Assembly (NCBI RefSeq): GCF_000719475.1
Contig: NZ_JOGO01000037.1
Coordinates: 1-56,934 of the forward strand
Length of the DNA stretch: 56,934 nt
Reading direction: 5' to 3'
Origin: Streptomyces sp. NRRL F-5630
GTDB lineage: Bacteria; Actinomycetota; Actinomycetes; Streptomycetales; Streptomycetaceae
The notes under the pieces are model-generated. The model saw only the letters and a list, made by a program, of their open reading frames with translations, had not been told where the DNA came from and made no database searches. Below are positions 44,634 through 53,738 of this stretch, piece by piece (the stretch's first letter is position 1; every line of letters begins with the position of its first letter). The translations under genes and the position numbers were made by a program.

Positions 44634-45662
44634 TCAGCCGTTTCCGAGGAAGCTCAGGAGCCGTGCGGCGGGGAGACCGTGGCGGACGTCGCCGCGCGGG
44701 CCCGTCGTGGTCGTCGCGGCGAGGAGGGAGTTGAGGACCGCTTCCTCGACCGCGTCGAGCGCTGCCGTGAAGAGCGGGTCGAGGTCCGCGTCGGGGACAA
44801 GGGGGGCGGCGGCGCGGGTGGTGGTGAAGGCGAGGCCGTAATCGCCGGAGCCGTGGCTGTACGAGGCGCCGCTGCGGGCGAGGGCGAAGACGGCGCGGCG
44901 TGCGAGGCGGGTCAGCCGGCGGGCGTCGAGCGCGGCGTCCGTCGCGAGGACGACGACGCAGGAACCGCTGTCGGGAAGCGGTGCGGGGGTGGGCAGGCCG
45001 AGGTCGGCCGGGGTGACGGTACGGGAGCCGAGGCGCAGGGTGCCGCCGAAGTTGGCCTGCACGAGGGCACCGAGGGTCACCTCGCGCCCGGCGAGGGGCA
45101 GGACGCGCGAGCTGGTGCCGATGCCCGCTTTGAAGCCGAGCGCGCTCATGCCCGTACCGGCGCCGACGCAACCTTCCGCCACGGGTCCGGTGCTGGCCGA
45201 AGCGAGGGCAGCACGGACGTGTTCCTCGGTGACCGGGCGGCTGCGGATGTCGGAGAGGAGGCCGTCGTTGCACTCGCCGACCACGGGGTTGAGGCTGCGG
45301 ACGTCCTCGGCTCCGGGCTGTTCGAGGACCCAGCCCACGAGGGCGTCGGCGACGCGGAACGCGGAGAGGGTGGAGGTGAGCAGGAGGGGCGTCTCCAGCT
45401 CACCGAGTTCGGCGAGCTGGGTCGTGCCGATGAGCTTCCCGTAGCCGTTGCCCGCGAAGAAGCCCGCGGGCAGGGGGCTGCGCGGGCCGATGTCCTCGGG
45501 GAGTACCGCGGTGACGCCGCTGTGGACCCGGGGCGGGTCGGTCACGGTCGTGTGGCCGACGCGGATGCCGGGGACATCGGTGATCGCGTTGTGGTGCCCG
45601 GTCGGCAGCGTTCCGGCGCCGAGGCCGAGGTCTCTCGCCCGGGGTGACGTGGTGGCGGTCAT
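44634..45662 (-). CDS. P1/DmpA-family (S58) peptidase
   Basis: The 342-residue protein belongs to the L-aminopeptidase/D-esterase (DmpA) family, N-terminal-nucleophile hydrolases that self-cleave before a Ser. The N-terminus HHNAITDVPGIRVGHTT, the NPVVGECNDG and AGTGM motifs, the GSCVVVLATDA segment with the likely Gly-Ser cleavage site, and EEAVLNSLLAA are all present. It converges with the TetR gene with only 50 bases between. The substrate is probably small peptides or amides. Confidence 0.93.
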   Translation of the reverse strand: MTATTSPRARDLGLGAGTLPTGHHNAITDVPGIRVGHTTVTDPPRVHSGVTAVLPEDIGPRSPLPAGFFAGNGYGKLIGTTQLAELGELETPLLLTSTLSAFRVADALVGWVLEQPGAEDVRSLNPVVGECNDGLLSDIRSRPVTEEHVRAALASASTGPVAEGCVGAGTGMSALGFKAGIGTSSRVLPLAGREVTLGALVQANFGGTLRLGSRTVTPADLGLPTPAPLPDSGSCVVVLATDAALDARRLTRLARRAVFALARSGASYSHGSGDYGLAFTTTRAAAPLVPDADLDPLFTAALDAVEEAVLNSLLAATTTTGPRGDVRHGLPAARLLSFLGNG

Positions 45663-45674
45663 GCGCGGAGGCTA

Positions 45675-45708
45675 CCGCCCGCCGGGGAATCGTTTCCCCG
45701 GCGGGCGG
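45675..45708 (-). terminator. 15-bp perfect hairpin after endonuclease I gene
   Basis: CCGCCCGCCGGGGAA (45675-45689) and TTCCCCGGCGGGCGG (45694-45708) pair perfectly with a four-base loop. It lies just past the endonuclease stop (45740) and before the peptidase start (45662), separating the two minus-strand genes. Confidence 0.85.
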
Positions 45709-45739
45709 AGGAGGTGTCAGCTCATCGGCGGGGCCGGGG

Positions 45740-46576
45740 TCACCAGATGGACTCGACCCACTCGGGGTGGTCGATGAACGGGTTGCGGTTGTGCTGGTAG
45801 CTGTCGAATATGACGTCGTTGCGGTGTTCTTCGAAGGAGCTGGGCGGGTCGAGTTCGTTCCACTCCTTGAGGACCGAGAGGCGGCCGATGGCGGGTGCGG
45901 AGCCGTTGCCCGCCTTGTCGTTGGGTTCGAGGTCGGGGAAGCCGTCGCCGCCGTCGTAGCGGACGGCCATGTAGAGGATCATGCGGGCGACGTCGCCCTT
46001 GACGGCATCGCGCGGCTCGAAGCTGTCGCTGTCGGTGTAGTTGCCCGGCGCGCCGCTGACCGCGCCGCCGCCGTCGTCGAAGTCCTTGTTGCCGCGGACG
46101 CCGTTGACGGCGACGTCCTCGGGGCGCAAGTGGTGGAGATCGGTGCCTGGGCCCGTGGCAGTGCCGAAGTCGCCGTGGCTCTTGGCCCAGACGTGCTCGC
46201 GGTTCCAGTCGCCCTGCGCGCCGCCCTGACGGGACTTGGCTATGGACTTGCCGGTGTACAACTCGATGACGTTGGCGGTGTTGGCGGGGTCCTCGTCGGT
46301 TTTCTTCAGGGCGTCCCACACCTGGCTGTAGGTGACGGTGTCCTGGTCGCTGATGAGGGTGTGCAGGGCGCTCTTGAGGGCCGGGCCCGTCTTCCCCTCG
46401 ACGCTCGCGTAGTAGTCGGCGGCCGTCGCGGTGCGGTCGCTCGCCGCGACAGTGCGGGGGGCGTCGGCCGCCGCGGGCAGGCTCTGGCTGGTGAGCAGGA
46501 GTCCTGCCGCCGCCGCGAGGGCGAGGGCGGTTCTGCGGACGTGGTGGGCGGGGCGGGGGTCATGGGGGGTCGTCAT
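45740..46576 (-). CDS. Secreted endonuclease I family nuclease
   Basis: The 278-residue protein has a Sec-type signal peptide (RRTALALAAAAGLLLTSQSLPAAA). The mature part carries NREHVWAKSHGDF and DLHHLRPED, the HNH-like metal-binding core of the NucM/EndA family, and RMILYMAVRYDG. It is expected to be exported and to degrade DNA outside the cell, for nutrient recovery. GAGAGG lies upstream of the ATG and a strong terminator follows. Confidence 0.94.
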   Translation of the reverse strand: MTTPHDPRPAHHVRRTALALAAAAGLLLTSQSLPAAADAPRTVAASDRTATAADYYASVEGKTGPALKSALHTLISDQDTVTYSQVWDALKKTDEDPANTANVIELYTGKSIAKSRQGGAQGDWNREHVWAKSHGDFGTATGPGTDLHHLRPEDVAVNGVRGNKDFDDGGGAVSGAPGNYTDSDSFEPRDAVKGDVARMILYMAVRYDGGDGFPDLEPNDKAGNGSAPAIGRLSVLKEWNELDPPSSFEEHRNDVIFDSYQHNRNPFIDHPEWVESIW

Positions 46577-47032
46577 GCGGGGCCCTCTCGCTGGGCGCCG
46601 CCTTGCGGGCGGCGTGGCGCTCCGTCAGGTCCCGGGGAATGTCCCATGCGGGGCGCCCTCGGAGGGCGCCTCTCACACAACCCTTACTTGTTGTTCTCGC
46701 AGGGCGACAGCAAGCGGTGCTTGATATCGCTCCTTACAGCCTCATATGGATCGTCTCTTTCACGGCGTGCTCAGAGAGGGTGAGGGCGGACCTCGGCCGG
46801 GGCGCGGAGGCCGCCGGGCGGGGTCGCGGACCCGGCGGCCGTACGGCCCCGCCGGGGGTCGCGCTCGTCGTCCGGTCGCAGCACGGCACGCCGTACCCGC
46901 CCGTGCCCCGAGTACGCCGGGCGGCTCGCCGTCGCCGACGACCGTGTCTGACCGGGGCCGCGGGGGGTACCCGGGGGCGGACGCCACGGTGAGGTGGCGC
47001 GCACAGGAGCACCAGGAAGGGGTGAGCGGGAC
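46577..47032. other. Divergent intergenic region
   Basis: About 455 bases between endonuclease I (minus) and the DUF4235 gene (plus). It should hold both promoters. A locally AT-richer patch lies near 46675-46760. No gene or operator could be supported. Confidence 0.45.
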
Positions 47033-47299
47033 GTGAGGGTCGACAAGGTCGCGTACAAGCCGGTGGGGATGGCGCTGGGCATGGGCGCCGGGATGGTGGC
47101 CGGTGCGCTCTTCCGGCAGGCGTGGAAGAGGCTCGGGCACGAGGGCGAGGCTCCGGCGGCCGGTGACGAGGACCGGCAGTGGGGCGAGATCCTTCTGGCG
47201 GCGGCCCTCCAGGGGGCCATTTTCTCGACGGTGCGTGCGGCCGTGGAGCGGGGCGGAGCGACGGCGGCGAAGCGCCTGACGGGAAAGTGGCCCGGCTGA
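47033..47299 (+). CDS. DUF4235 membrane protein
   Basis: An 88-residue protein starting at the GTG at 47033 with GGAAGGGG upstream. It has YKPVGMALGMGAGMVAGALFRQAWK and AALQGAIFSTVRAAVERGGA, the conserved pattern of the actinobacterial DUF4235 family, with one or two short hydrophobic segments. Function unknown. A 16-bp hairpin terminator follows. Confidence 0.9.
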   Translation: MRVDKVAYKPVGMALGMGAGMVAGALFRQAWKRLGHEGEAPAAGDEDRQWGEILLAAALQGAIFSTVRAAVERGGATAAKRLTGKWPG

Positions 47300-47322
47300 G
47301 CGCGGATCGACCGCCTGGGCCA

Positions 47323-47361
47323 GCACCCGTGGGGCGCGTTTCGGGCGCGCCCCACGGGTGC
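47323..47361 (+). terminator. 16-bp perfect hairpin after DUF4235
   Basis: GCACCCGTGGGGCGCG (47323-47338) pairs with CGCGCCCCACGGGTGC (47346-47361) over a seven-base loop, 24 bases after the stop. Confidence 0.88.
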
Positions 47362-47856
47362 CGGCGGTCGTCAGCGGGCCCGGGTGGAGCCGCGTCCCCG
47401 TGCGCGTGTCACCCCGGGAGGAGCCGAGGCCGCCGCCCCGGGACGCGGCGGCGAGCAGGGCCTTCTCACGCGGCGCTCGCGGCAAGACCGTCCGTCCGCG
47501 TCGAGGGCGGCGTGCACCGGTGTCCCCGTGGCGCGGAGGCGGCTCCTAGGCCGCGTCCTGAGCCCATTCGTCGCGTCCCTCCGCACGACGCTTCCCTCGC
47601 CCCCACCCGCGCCGAGGAGAACGTCGGCGCGCGGCTCCATGTCACCGCCGTACCGGATGCCAGCAGCCCGCAGCCCGCCAGCACCACACGGGCAACTCCC
47701 GTGCGCACCCGCCCCATCCGCCCCCGCTTTCCCTCTACACGTGACGCGGGGCAGTATGCGGCGGGAAAGCAAGCGGCGGGCGTTTGAGGTGCCTGCCGTG
47801 ACCACAACGGTGGCGCCACCTCCTGAAGAGGTGTCACCGGCAGGAAAGGGCGGGTC
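47362..47856. other. Intergenic, no supported gene
   Basis: About 495 bases ahead of the MBL-fold gene. The long ORFs crossing it on the minus strand are shadows of that gene and the spacer. No repeat or operator was found. Confidence 0.45.
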
Positions 47857-48621
47857 ATGACGGCAGGACTGCGGGACGAGGACATCGTCGAGGTCGGGGC
47901 GGGGGTGCACCTGGTCCACGGAAGCGACACGAACTGGGTCGTCGTCAAGGACGGGGAGGCGGCGACGCTGATCGACTCGGGATATCCCGGGGACAGGGAG
48001 GCGTTGCTCGCCTCGCTCGCGAAGCTGGACATCGCGCCGGAGGCCGTACGGGCCCTCCTGATCACGCACGCGCACGGCGACCACATCGGGGCGGCCGAGC
48101 ACCTGCGCACCACCTACGGGACCGATGTCCTCATGCACGAGGAGGAAGTCCCGCACGCGCGCCGGGAGTTCCTGCACCAGGTGACCGTCGGGAAGATCCT
48201 CGCGCGAGCCTGGCGGCCTGGAGTGCTTCCCTGGGCCGTGGGTGCCGTGCGCTCGGGAGGGCTGGGCGCGGTGCCGGTCGCCGGGCCGCGGGCCTTCCCC
48301 GTCGCCGGGGCGCTCGATCTGCCGGGCGGGCCCGTGCCCGTGCACACGCCGGGCCACACGCGCGGGCACTGCGCGTACCACCTGCCGGAGCACGGTGTGC
48401 TCGTCAGCGGCGACGCGCTCGTGACGGAGCACCCCACCTCGCGCCTCGCGGGCCCGCAGTTGCTGCCCGGGATGTTCCACGCCGACCGGGCCCGTACCCT
48501 CGCCTCGCTCGCCGCGTTCGAGGCGATACAGGCCGACACGCTGCTCGCCGGGCACGGGCCCGTCTACCGGGGGGACGTGCGCGAGGCCGTCGCGCGGGCC
48601 AGGGAGCACGCCGGGGCGTGA
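47857..48621 (+). CDS. MBL-fold metallo-hydrolase
   Basis: The 254-residue protein has the metal-binding THAHGDHIGA, HTPGHTRGHCAYHL, SGDALV and the closing GHGPVYRG motifs of the metallo-beta-lactamase superfamily. The fold is complete. AGGAAAGGG precedes the ATG. Its substrate is not predictable; glyoxalase II-like or lactonase-like roles are possible. It converges with the SDR gene, with three bases between the stops. Confidence 0.93.
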   Translation: MTAGLRDEDIVEVGAGVHLVHGSDTNWVVVKDGEAATLIDSGYPGDREALLASLAKLDIAPEAVRALLITHAHGDHIGAAEHLRTTYGTDVLMHEEEVPHARREFLHQVTVGKILARAWRPGVLPWAVGAVRSGGLGAVPVAGPRAFPVAGALDLPGGPVPVHTPGHTRGHCAYHLPEHGVLVSGDALVTEHPTSRLAGPQLLPGMFHADRARTLASLAAFEAIQADTLLAGHGPVYRGDVREAVARAREHAGA

Positions 48622-48624
48622 GGT

Positions 48625-49728
48625 TCAGGTGTGCGGGGGCGTCACGGGGCGTGCGGGGCCGCGGTCCTCGGCGCCCCAGTCGGCGCGCCCGCCCGGTCCG
48701 AGGACTCCGGCCTCGCGGGCGAGGTCGGCGGGCGCGAGGCGGGCGAGGGCGCGGCGTGACACGAACGAGACGGCGTACGGGAAGACCGGCCGCAGGGGCT
48801 GGAGGAAGCGGAGCCATGGCGGCGCGTAGACGGTGGGTGTGCGGCGGGCGATGCTCCTGGTGAGCCAGGCGGCGACCTGCTCGGGCGGGTGGACGCGGGC
48901 GGCGAAGGCCGGCTGGTGGGCGCGCAGCGCACGCAGGACGGGGTTCCTGTCGAGGTCCTCGATCATGCCGGTGCCGGTCCAGTGGAGGTAGGCGATGCCG
49001 ACCGTGACACCCGCCGGGGCGGTCTCGTTGCGCAGTGCCTGGGCGAAGGACTCGACGCCGGCCTTCGACGCGCAGTAGGCACTCATCATGGGCGCGGAGC
49101 CGAAGGAGGCCGTGGAGGCGACCTGGAGGAAGTGGCCGCGCGTGGCGAGGAGGTGCGGGAGGAAGACGCGCGCCGTGGCGGCGCTGCCCGTGAGGTTGAC
49201 CGCGATGACGCGGTCCCACAGCGCGGCGTCGGTGTGCGCGAAGGGGCCCGCCGCGGCGATGCCCGCGTTGGCGACGACCACGGAGGCGGGTCCGAGGCGG
49301 TCCCGCACGCAGTCGGCGGCGCCGCGCAGGGCGGGCTCGTCGGTCACGTCGACCTCCAGCGAGCAGGTCGGCACGGGCAGTTCACGGGCGACAGCCTCCA
49401 GCGTCGCCAGTTCCCTGCCGAGGAGGGCCACGGCGAGACCACGGGCCGCGAGGGCACGGGCGAGGGCGGCGCCGACGCCGCGCGCGGCACCGGTCACGAC
49501 GGCGACGCGGCGGGGCACGGGGGCCTCGGGCACCGCGTGGCCGGGGGCCGCGTCCGGCACTCCTCGCCGCATGTGCGTGTCGGCGAGGTCCTGGGTGGTG
49601 CCCGGCGCGTGCTCCCGGTGTGCCGGCTCCTGATCCTCGTGCTGGACGTACGGGGATCTGGGGCCGGCGCGGCGAGAGCGCGTGCGGGGCGCCGTGGCAC
49701 CTGTGCGGGACCTCGCGGACACGCCCAT
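48625..49728 (-). CDS. Short-chain dehydrogenase with Arg-rich N-terminal extension
   Basis: The core SDR has VTGAARGVGAALA, NAGIAA, a catalytic Ser in VASTASFGS and YCASKAG, then FLQPLRPVFP near the C-terminus, as in SDRs linked to lipid or steroid-like substrates. The ATG at 49728 has an excellent GGAGGT site and would give 367 residues with an Arg-rich, low-complexity leader of about 75. An internal ATG at 49572 would give 315 residues without most of the leader. I chose the upstream start on ribosome-site strength. Confidence 0.85.
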   Translation of the reverse strand: MGVSARSRTGATAPRTRSRRAGPRSPYVQHEDQEPAHREHAPGTTQDLADTHMRRGVPDAAPGHAVPEAPVPRRVAVVTGAARGVGAALARALAARGLAVALLGRELATLEAVARELPVPTCSLEVDVTDEPALRGAADCVRDRLGPASVVVANAGIAAAGPFAHTDAALWDRVIAVNLTGSAATARVFLPHLLATRGHFLQVASTASFGSAPMMSAYCASKAGVESFAQALRNETAPAGVTVGIAYLHWTGTGMIEDLDRNPVLRALRAHQPAFAARVHPPEQVAAWLTRSIARRTPTVYAPPWLRFLQPLRPVFPYAVSFVSRRALARLAPADLAREAGVLGPGGRADWGAEDRGPARPVTPPHT

Positions 49729-50049
49729 GGGACCTCCATGCCGGTTCGGCCGTACGTTCTCGGCTGCGGGCGGCCACCTGCTGCCGGGCGGGGTGCCCGT
49801 GGCGCCGTCCGTACCGTCCTCGGTGCTGCTCGGTCCTGACCTCCGTGCGGCTCCGTGCTGCCCTCGGTGCCGGCGTGCGTCCTGCGTTCGCGAGCCAGCC
49901 GACCACGCGGGGCGGGCGGACGCCAGCGGGCGGGGGCCGGAAGAGGCCGTTCGGCGGTGCCGGGGCGCGCGAGCGCCGGGAGCACGGAAGGCTGGGCAGG
50001 GACGGCGCGTACCGGTGTTGGCACGCGCCCCCGTACGGGAGGCGGTCTC
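49729..50049. other. Divergent intergenic region
   Basis: About 320 bases between the SDR (minus) and DUF2945 (plus) genes. It probably carries both promoters; no palindrome or small gene is supported. Confidence 0.4.
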
Positions 50050-50271
50050 ATGGCGAAGAAGGACAAGAAGCTGCGGCGCGGCGACGACGTGACGTGGAGC
50101 AGCCACGGTCAGGAGGTCGAGGGCGAGGTGACGAAGAAGGTGGACACGCGCACGGAGGCGGCCGGGCGCACCGTGGACGCCTCGCCGGAGGAGCCGCAGT
50201 ACGAGGTCGAGAGCGACAAGAGCGGCAAGCGGGCGGTTCACAAGCCGGAGTCGCTGCGCAAGAAGCGCTGA
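50050..50271 (+). CDS. DUF2945 family protein
   Basis: A 73-residue basic protein: MAKKDKKLRRGDDVTWSSHG, then a beta-rich Tudor-like segment (EVEGEVTKKVD, YEVESDKSGKRAVHK) and LRKKR. This is the short DUF2945 (hypervirulence-associated, Tudor-like) family, common in actinobacteria and of unknown role. GGCGG precedes the ATG. Confidence 0.88.
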   Translation: MAKKDKKLRRGDDVTWSSHGQEVEGEVTKKVDTRTEAAGRTVDASPEEPQYEVESDKSGKRAVHKPESLRKKR

Positions 50272-50391
50272 ATCCGGCACCACCGGTCCCGGCGCGGAAC
50301 CGTCCTCTTTCCGTGCGGGACCGGCCCTTTTCCGTGCCGGGACCGGCCACGCCTTCCGTGGCGGCGGGCGTCCGGCGGGCACGGTGGCGCC

Positions 50392-51123
50392 ATGACTGAC
50401 GGCGAGAGCGCGGACGCGTACCGGACGACGGCGGAGTTCTACGACATCCTCCAGGCCGAGCGGGACAGCCGGCTCGTCGCGGAGTGGTACGGGGCACGGG
50501 TCGCCGCGGCACGAGGTGCGGTGGTGGACGTGGGTGCCGGGAGCGGGACGGTGAGTCTCATGGCGCTCGCGCGGTCGGGGGCGCCGGTGCACGCCGTGGA
50601 GCCCTCGGCGGCGATGCGCTCACTGCTGCTGACCCGTCTCGCGTGGTCCCGGGCGGACCGCCGGGCGCGCGTGACCGTACATCCGGGTACCCTGCCGGAC
50701 GCGGACATTCCGGAGTCCTCCGCCGAGGTGGTGGTGTGCCACAACGTCGTCCCGACGCTCGACGACGCGGCGCGCCGTGAGCTGTGGGAGGCGGCGGCAC
50801 GTGTCCTGGAGCCGGGCGGGCTGCTGTTGCTGGACCGGCCACGTGCGCGGGCACCGCGCGAGGCGGAGGGCGCGGTGTTCACGCCGGTCCGGGTGGGAGC
50901 CGACACCTACGAGGGCGAGGTGCGGGAAACGGCGTGCGAGGAGGGCGCAGAGCTGGCGTTCACGTACACCGTGCGGCGCGGGGAGCGGGTGGTGCGGCGG
51001 CGCGGGGAGCGGTTCCTGACGCGGATGCTGCCGCTGGAGGTGCTGACCGGGGAACTCGCCGCGTGCGGGCTGCGGTGGGAGGAGACCGGGGAGCGGGTGC
51101 TCGTGGCGCGGCGTGAGCGGTGA
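50392..51123 (+). CDS. Class I SAM-dependent methyltransferase
   Basis: The 243-residue protein has AEFYDILQAE at the N-terminus, motif I VVDVGAGSGTVSL, the acidic residue of motif II in VHAVEPS, and VVVCHNVVPTLDD and RVLEPGGLLLLDRP for later motifs. It is a soluble small-molecule methyltransferase; the acceptor is unknown. No ribosome site is evident at the ATG. It stands alone between DUF2945 and the phosphatase. Confidence 0.88.
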   Translation: MTDGESADAYRTTAEFYDILQAERDSRLVAEWYGARVAAARGAVVDVGAGSGTVSLMALARSGAPVHAVEPSAAMRSLLLTRLAWSRADRRARVTVHPGTLPDADIPESSAEVVVCHNVVPTLDDAARRELWEAAARVLEPGGLLLLDRPRARAPREAEGAVFTPVRVGADTYEGEVRETACEEGAELAFTYTVRRGERVVRRRGERFLTRMLPLEVLTGELAACGLRWEETGERVLVARRER

Positions 51124-51250
51124 GGGCGTTTGGTAGGGCCGCGCAGGTCCGTGCCGAGCGCCGCGTTCCCTTCCTGCGTGCCGGTGGTGGGCGACGGTGA
51201 TGTAGCCGAGGGGGCGAGTCCGCGGGACCTGGACGCAGGCGGTGTCAGGA

Positions 51251-51274
51251 CAGGGGCGGGAAAGCCCGCCCCTG
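51251..51274 (+). terminator. Hairpin after methyltransferase gene
   Basis: CAGGGGCGGG (51251-51260) pairs with CCCGCCCCTG (51265-51274) with AAAG as loop, about 130 bases after the methyltransferase stop. The rest of 51124-51468 shows no gene. Confidence 0.65.
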
Positions 51275-51468
51275 CATCACGTCGTCGTGCACGGGGCCGC
51301 GGCCGGGCTGCACCGCCCGGTCACCCGCGACCCCGTCCGCCCCCGCTTAGCCATCACCGCGCTCGCCCACGCAGCAAGGCGGCGATCGTCGGAGCGCTTG
51401 GCGGCGGGACGGCGCGCGGGCGGGCGCGTCACCCGAAGCCGGGCGTTTGATTCCCTACCATCCCTTTC

Positions 51469-52572
51469 ATGCGTGTTCTGGGTGCGAGAGCGAAGTGGGT
51501 CGCGGCGTGGCGAAGGGACCCGGTGCTTCTGGCCCCCGCGGCGGTGACGGTGGCGATCACCCTCCTCGCGGTGCTGACCCCGCCCCAGCTTCCGTTCACG
51601 CGGCTGCTCGTCGTCGCTCCCGCGCTCGCGGCCTCACTGTGGCGGGTGGGGGCGACACTGGTGCTCGGCGGAGCGAGCGCGCTCGCTGTGCTGGTGTACG
51701 CGGTGCTCGCCGCGAACGACGACTCGCTGTTCACGGCGGGTTCGATCGCGGCGGTGACGCTCGCCGCCTCGTACGCGAGTCATCTGCGCACGCAGCGGGA
51801 GCGGACACTGAGCGAGGTGGAGGCGGTCGCGAACACGACGCAGGAGGTGCTGCTGCGCCCGGTGGCACGGCGCGTCGCCCACCTGGAGATCGCGACGCTG
51901 TACCTCGCGGCGGCGCCGCACGCGAAGGTGGGCGGGGACTTCTACGCGGCGGCGGACACCCCCTTCGGACTGCGGCTCCTGCTCGGAGACGTACGGGGCA
52001 AGGGGCTGCCGGCCGTGGGAGTCGCCGCCGCGCTGCTCGGCTCGTTCCACGAGGTGGCGTACGAGGCCCACGACCTCGCCCACGTGGCGGAGCGCCTGGA
52101 CACGAGCATGGGCCGTTACTGCCGTTCGCGGCCGGGCGCGGGCGCCGAGGAGTTCGCGACGGCGATCCTGGTCGAGATCCCGCACGGCGGCACGCACCTG
52201 TCGTTCCTGAACTGCGGGCACCCGCCCGCCCTGCTCTTCCACGACGACGCACCGCGCAGCCTCGAACCGCGCACGGCGTCTCCGCCCATCAATCTGGCGG
52301 AGATCCTCGGCACCACGTACACGGTGGAGCGGGTGCCGTTCGGGCCTGGGGACACGCTGCTGCTGTACACGGACGGGGTGACGGAGACCCGGGCCCAGAA
52401 CGGCGCGTTCTTCCCGCTGGAGCAGTGGGCGGGCGGGGTGCCGCCGGGCTTCATGCCGCAGGAGTTGCTCCGGCTGCTGCACCGGGCCCTGCTGAAGCAG
52501 AGCCGGGGGAAGCTGGACGACGACATCGCGTGTCTCGCCGTACGGTACGAGGGACCCGCGAGCCCCGTCTGA
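51469..52572 (+). CDS. Membrane-anchored SpoIIE/PP2C-type serine phosphatase
   Basis: The 367-residue protein has three or four N-terminal transmembrane segments (about 20-95) and a short linker. The cytoplasmic SpoIIE-type PP2C domain has KVGGDFYAA, LGDVRGKGL, FLNCGHPPAL, LLYTDGVTET and KLDDDIACLAVRY, with the metal-binding Asp residues present. Such proteins dephosphorylate anti-sigma-factor antagonists in partner-switching pathways. No antagonist or kinase gene is adjacent. No GAF or PAS domain is visible. Confidence 0.94.
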   Translation: MRVLGARAKWVAAWRRDPVLLAPAAVTVAITLLAVLTPPQLPFTRLLVVAPALAASLWRVGATLVLGGASALAVLVYAVLAANDDSLFTAGSIAAVTLAASYASHLRTQRERTLSEVEAVANTTQEVLLRPVARRVAHLEIATLYLAAAPHAKVGGDFYAAADTPFGLRLLLGDVRGKGLPAVGVAAALLGSFHEVAYEAHDLAHVAERLDTSMGRYCRSRPGAGAEEFATAILVEIPHGGTHLSFLNCGHPPALLFHDDAPRSLEPRTASPPINLAEILGTTYTVERVPFGPGDTLLLYTDGVTETRAQNGAFFPLEQWAGGVPPGFMPQELLRLLHRALLKQSRGKLDDDIACLAVRYEGPASPV

Positions 52573-52592
52573 GAGCCGCCCCCCGGGCTCTC
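52571..52592. terminator. Short hairpin between the convergent phosphatase and panD genes
   Basis: GAGAGCC (52571-52577) pairs with GGCTCTC (52586-52592). It overlaps the phosphatase stop and lies before the panD stop, so it could act in both directions. Confidence 0.5.
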
Positions 52593-52610
52593 ACACGGGG
52601 GTCCCGCGCC

Positions 52611-53042
52611 TCAGACGTGCTGCGCGGCGGGGACGGCGCGGGGACTGCGCCGCGAGGCCGTACCGGGGACAGGCGCGGAGGGGTCGCTGCCGAGGGCGAT
52701 GATCTTGTTGTCGGCGTCGACGTGGACGACGCGCGGCACGAGGGAACGCGCCTCGGCATCCTCGACCTGCGCGTACGACATGAGGATGACGAGATCCCCC
52801 GGGTGCACCAGATGCGCGGCGGCCCCGTTGATCCCGATGACTCCGGAACCGCGTTCACCCGGAATCGTGTACGTCTCCAGGCGGGCCCCGTTGGTGATGT
52901 CGACGATGTGCACCTGCTCGCCGGGCAGCAGGTCGGCGGCGTCGAGGAGATCGGCATCGACGGTGACCGATCCCACGTAGTGCAGGTCGGCCTCCGTGAC
53001 GGTCGCACGGTGGATCTTGGACTTGAACATTGTACGCAACAT
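52611..53042 (-). CDS. panD: Aspartate 1-decarboxylase
   Basis: The 143-residue protein makes beta-alanine from aspartate for pantothenate and CoA synthesis. It begins [20 protein letters not shown] and has HYVGSVT, in which Gly24-Ser25 is the self-cleavage site that generates the pyruvoyl group. The numbering agrees exactly with the well-studied enzyme when the ATG at 53042 is used, which also has GGGAG upstream. Later motifs [17 protein letters not shown] and [11 protein letters not shown] are conserved. It is a single gene here, without panB or panC. Confidence 0.96.
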   Translation of the reverse strand: MLRTMFKSKIHRATVTEADLHYVGSVTVDADLLDAADLLPGEQVHIVDITNGARLETYTIPGERGSGVIGINGAAAHLVHPGDLVILMSYAQVEDAEARSLVPRVVHVDADNKIIALGSDPSAPVPGTASRRSPRAVPAAQHV

Positions 53043-53070
53043 CGGGGCACTCCCACAAGTAGGCTCCCTG

Positions 53071-53086
53071 CCTGCATTTTTGCAGG
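53071..53086. promoter_or_regulatory. Palindrome in the panD promoter region
   Basis: CCTGCA-TTTT-TGCAGG is a perfect 6-bp-arm palindrome 29 bases before the panD start. It overlaps a TTGACC box read on the minus strand (53085-53090). It may be an operator. Confidence 0.5.
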
Positions 53087-53738
53087 TCAAGGGCTGTTTC
53101 GACACCCTACAACGAGTCGCATGTTCGAGCAGCTGTCCCCAGGTTTTTCAGGACTCATGCTGACCACTTGCTGACTTTCCTGACGCCCCGTCAGGTGACT
53201 GGAGGAGGGCTTCGCCCACTCTCGCGGACCCCACCGTGGCGACGACCCAAGCCTACGCAGCACCCCCCGAAGGACGTCCGTGATCACCGTCACGCGGGGC
53301 GCCCGGATGCGGCGGACAGACTGGTAGACGTGCTGCTGGCCGCCGCATCGGCTTAAGTTTCCGATCCGTCTACGCGCGGCCGGGGGCGGTCGCGTCGAGT
53401 ACGTCATGTGCGGCGCGTACGACGAGGGCGACGTCGGCCCACGCCCCCCCCCGGCGCCCGGACCGCCCGCCAAACGATGCTCATTCGCGACCACCTGGCC
53501 GCACTCCTCCCGTACGGCACGGTCCTCGAACTGGCCGTCGCGCTGACGCGCGAGGGGCTCGGGGCCCACCTGCGGGCGGAATTCACGCAGGTGGTGAGGA
53601 GCCGAGCCCAGTCGTGATGTCCTCCCGGGAGGGTCAGGGGTACGGCGAGCGCCTCCCACCCGTACCCCGCTCGGCCAACTCGGCAGCGGCCGGGCGGAGA
53701 CTTCCTGGGTAGGCTTTAAGGATTCTCCGGCAGGCTCG
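53087..53738. other. Intergenic, no supported gene
   Basis: About 650 bases. Small ORFs (for example plus strand 53408-53617) have no family I recognise. The sequence marks the transition from conserved genes to the mobile-element junction. Confidence 0.45.

Noticed and set aside
53408..53617. 69-codon plus-strand ORF near the mobile-element junction
   Set aside because: It contains a plausible helical stretch but has no ribosome site or family match and could be chance in high-GC DNA.
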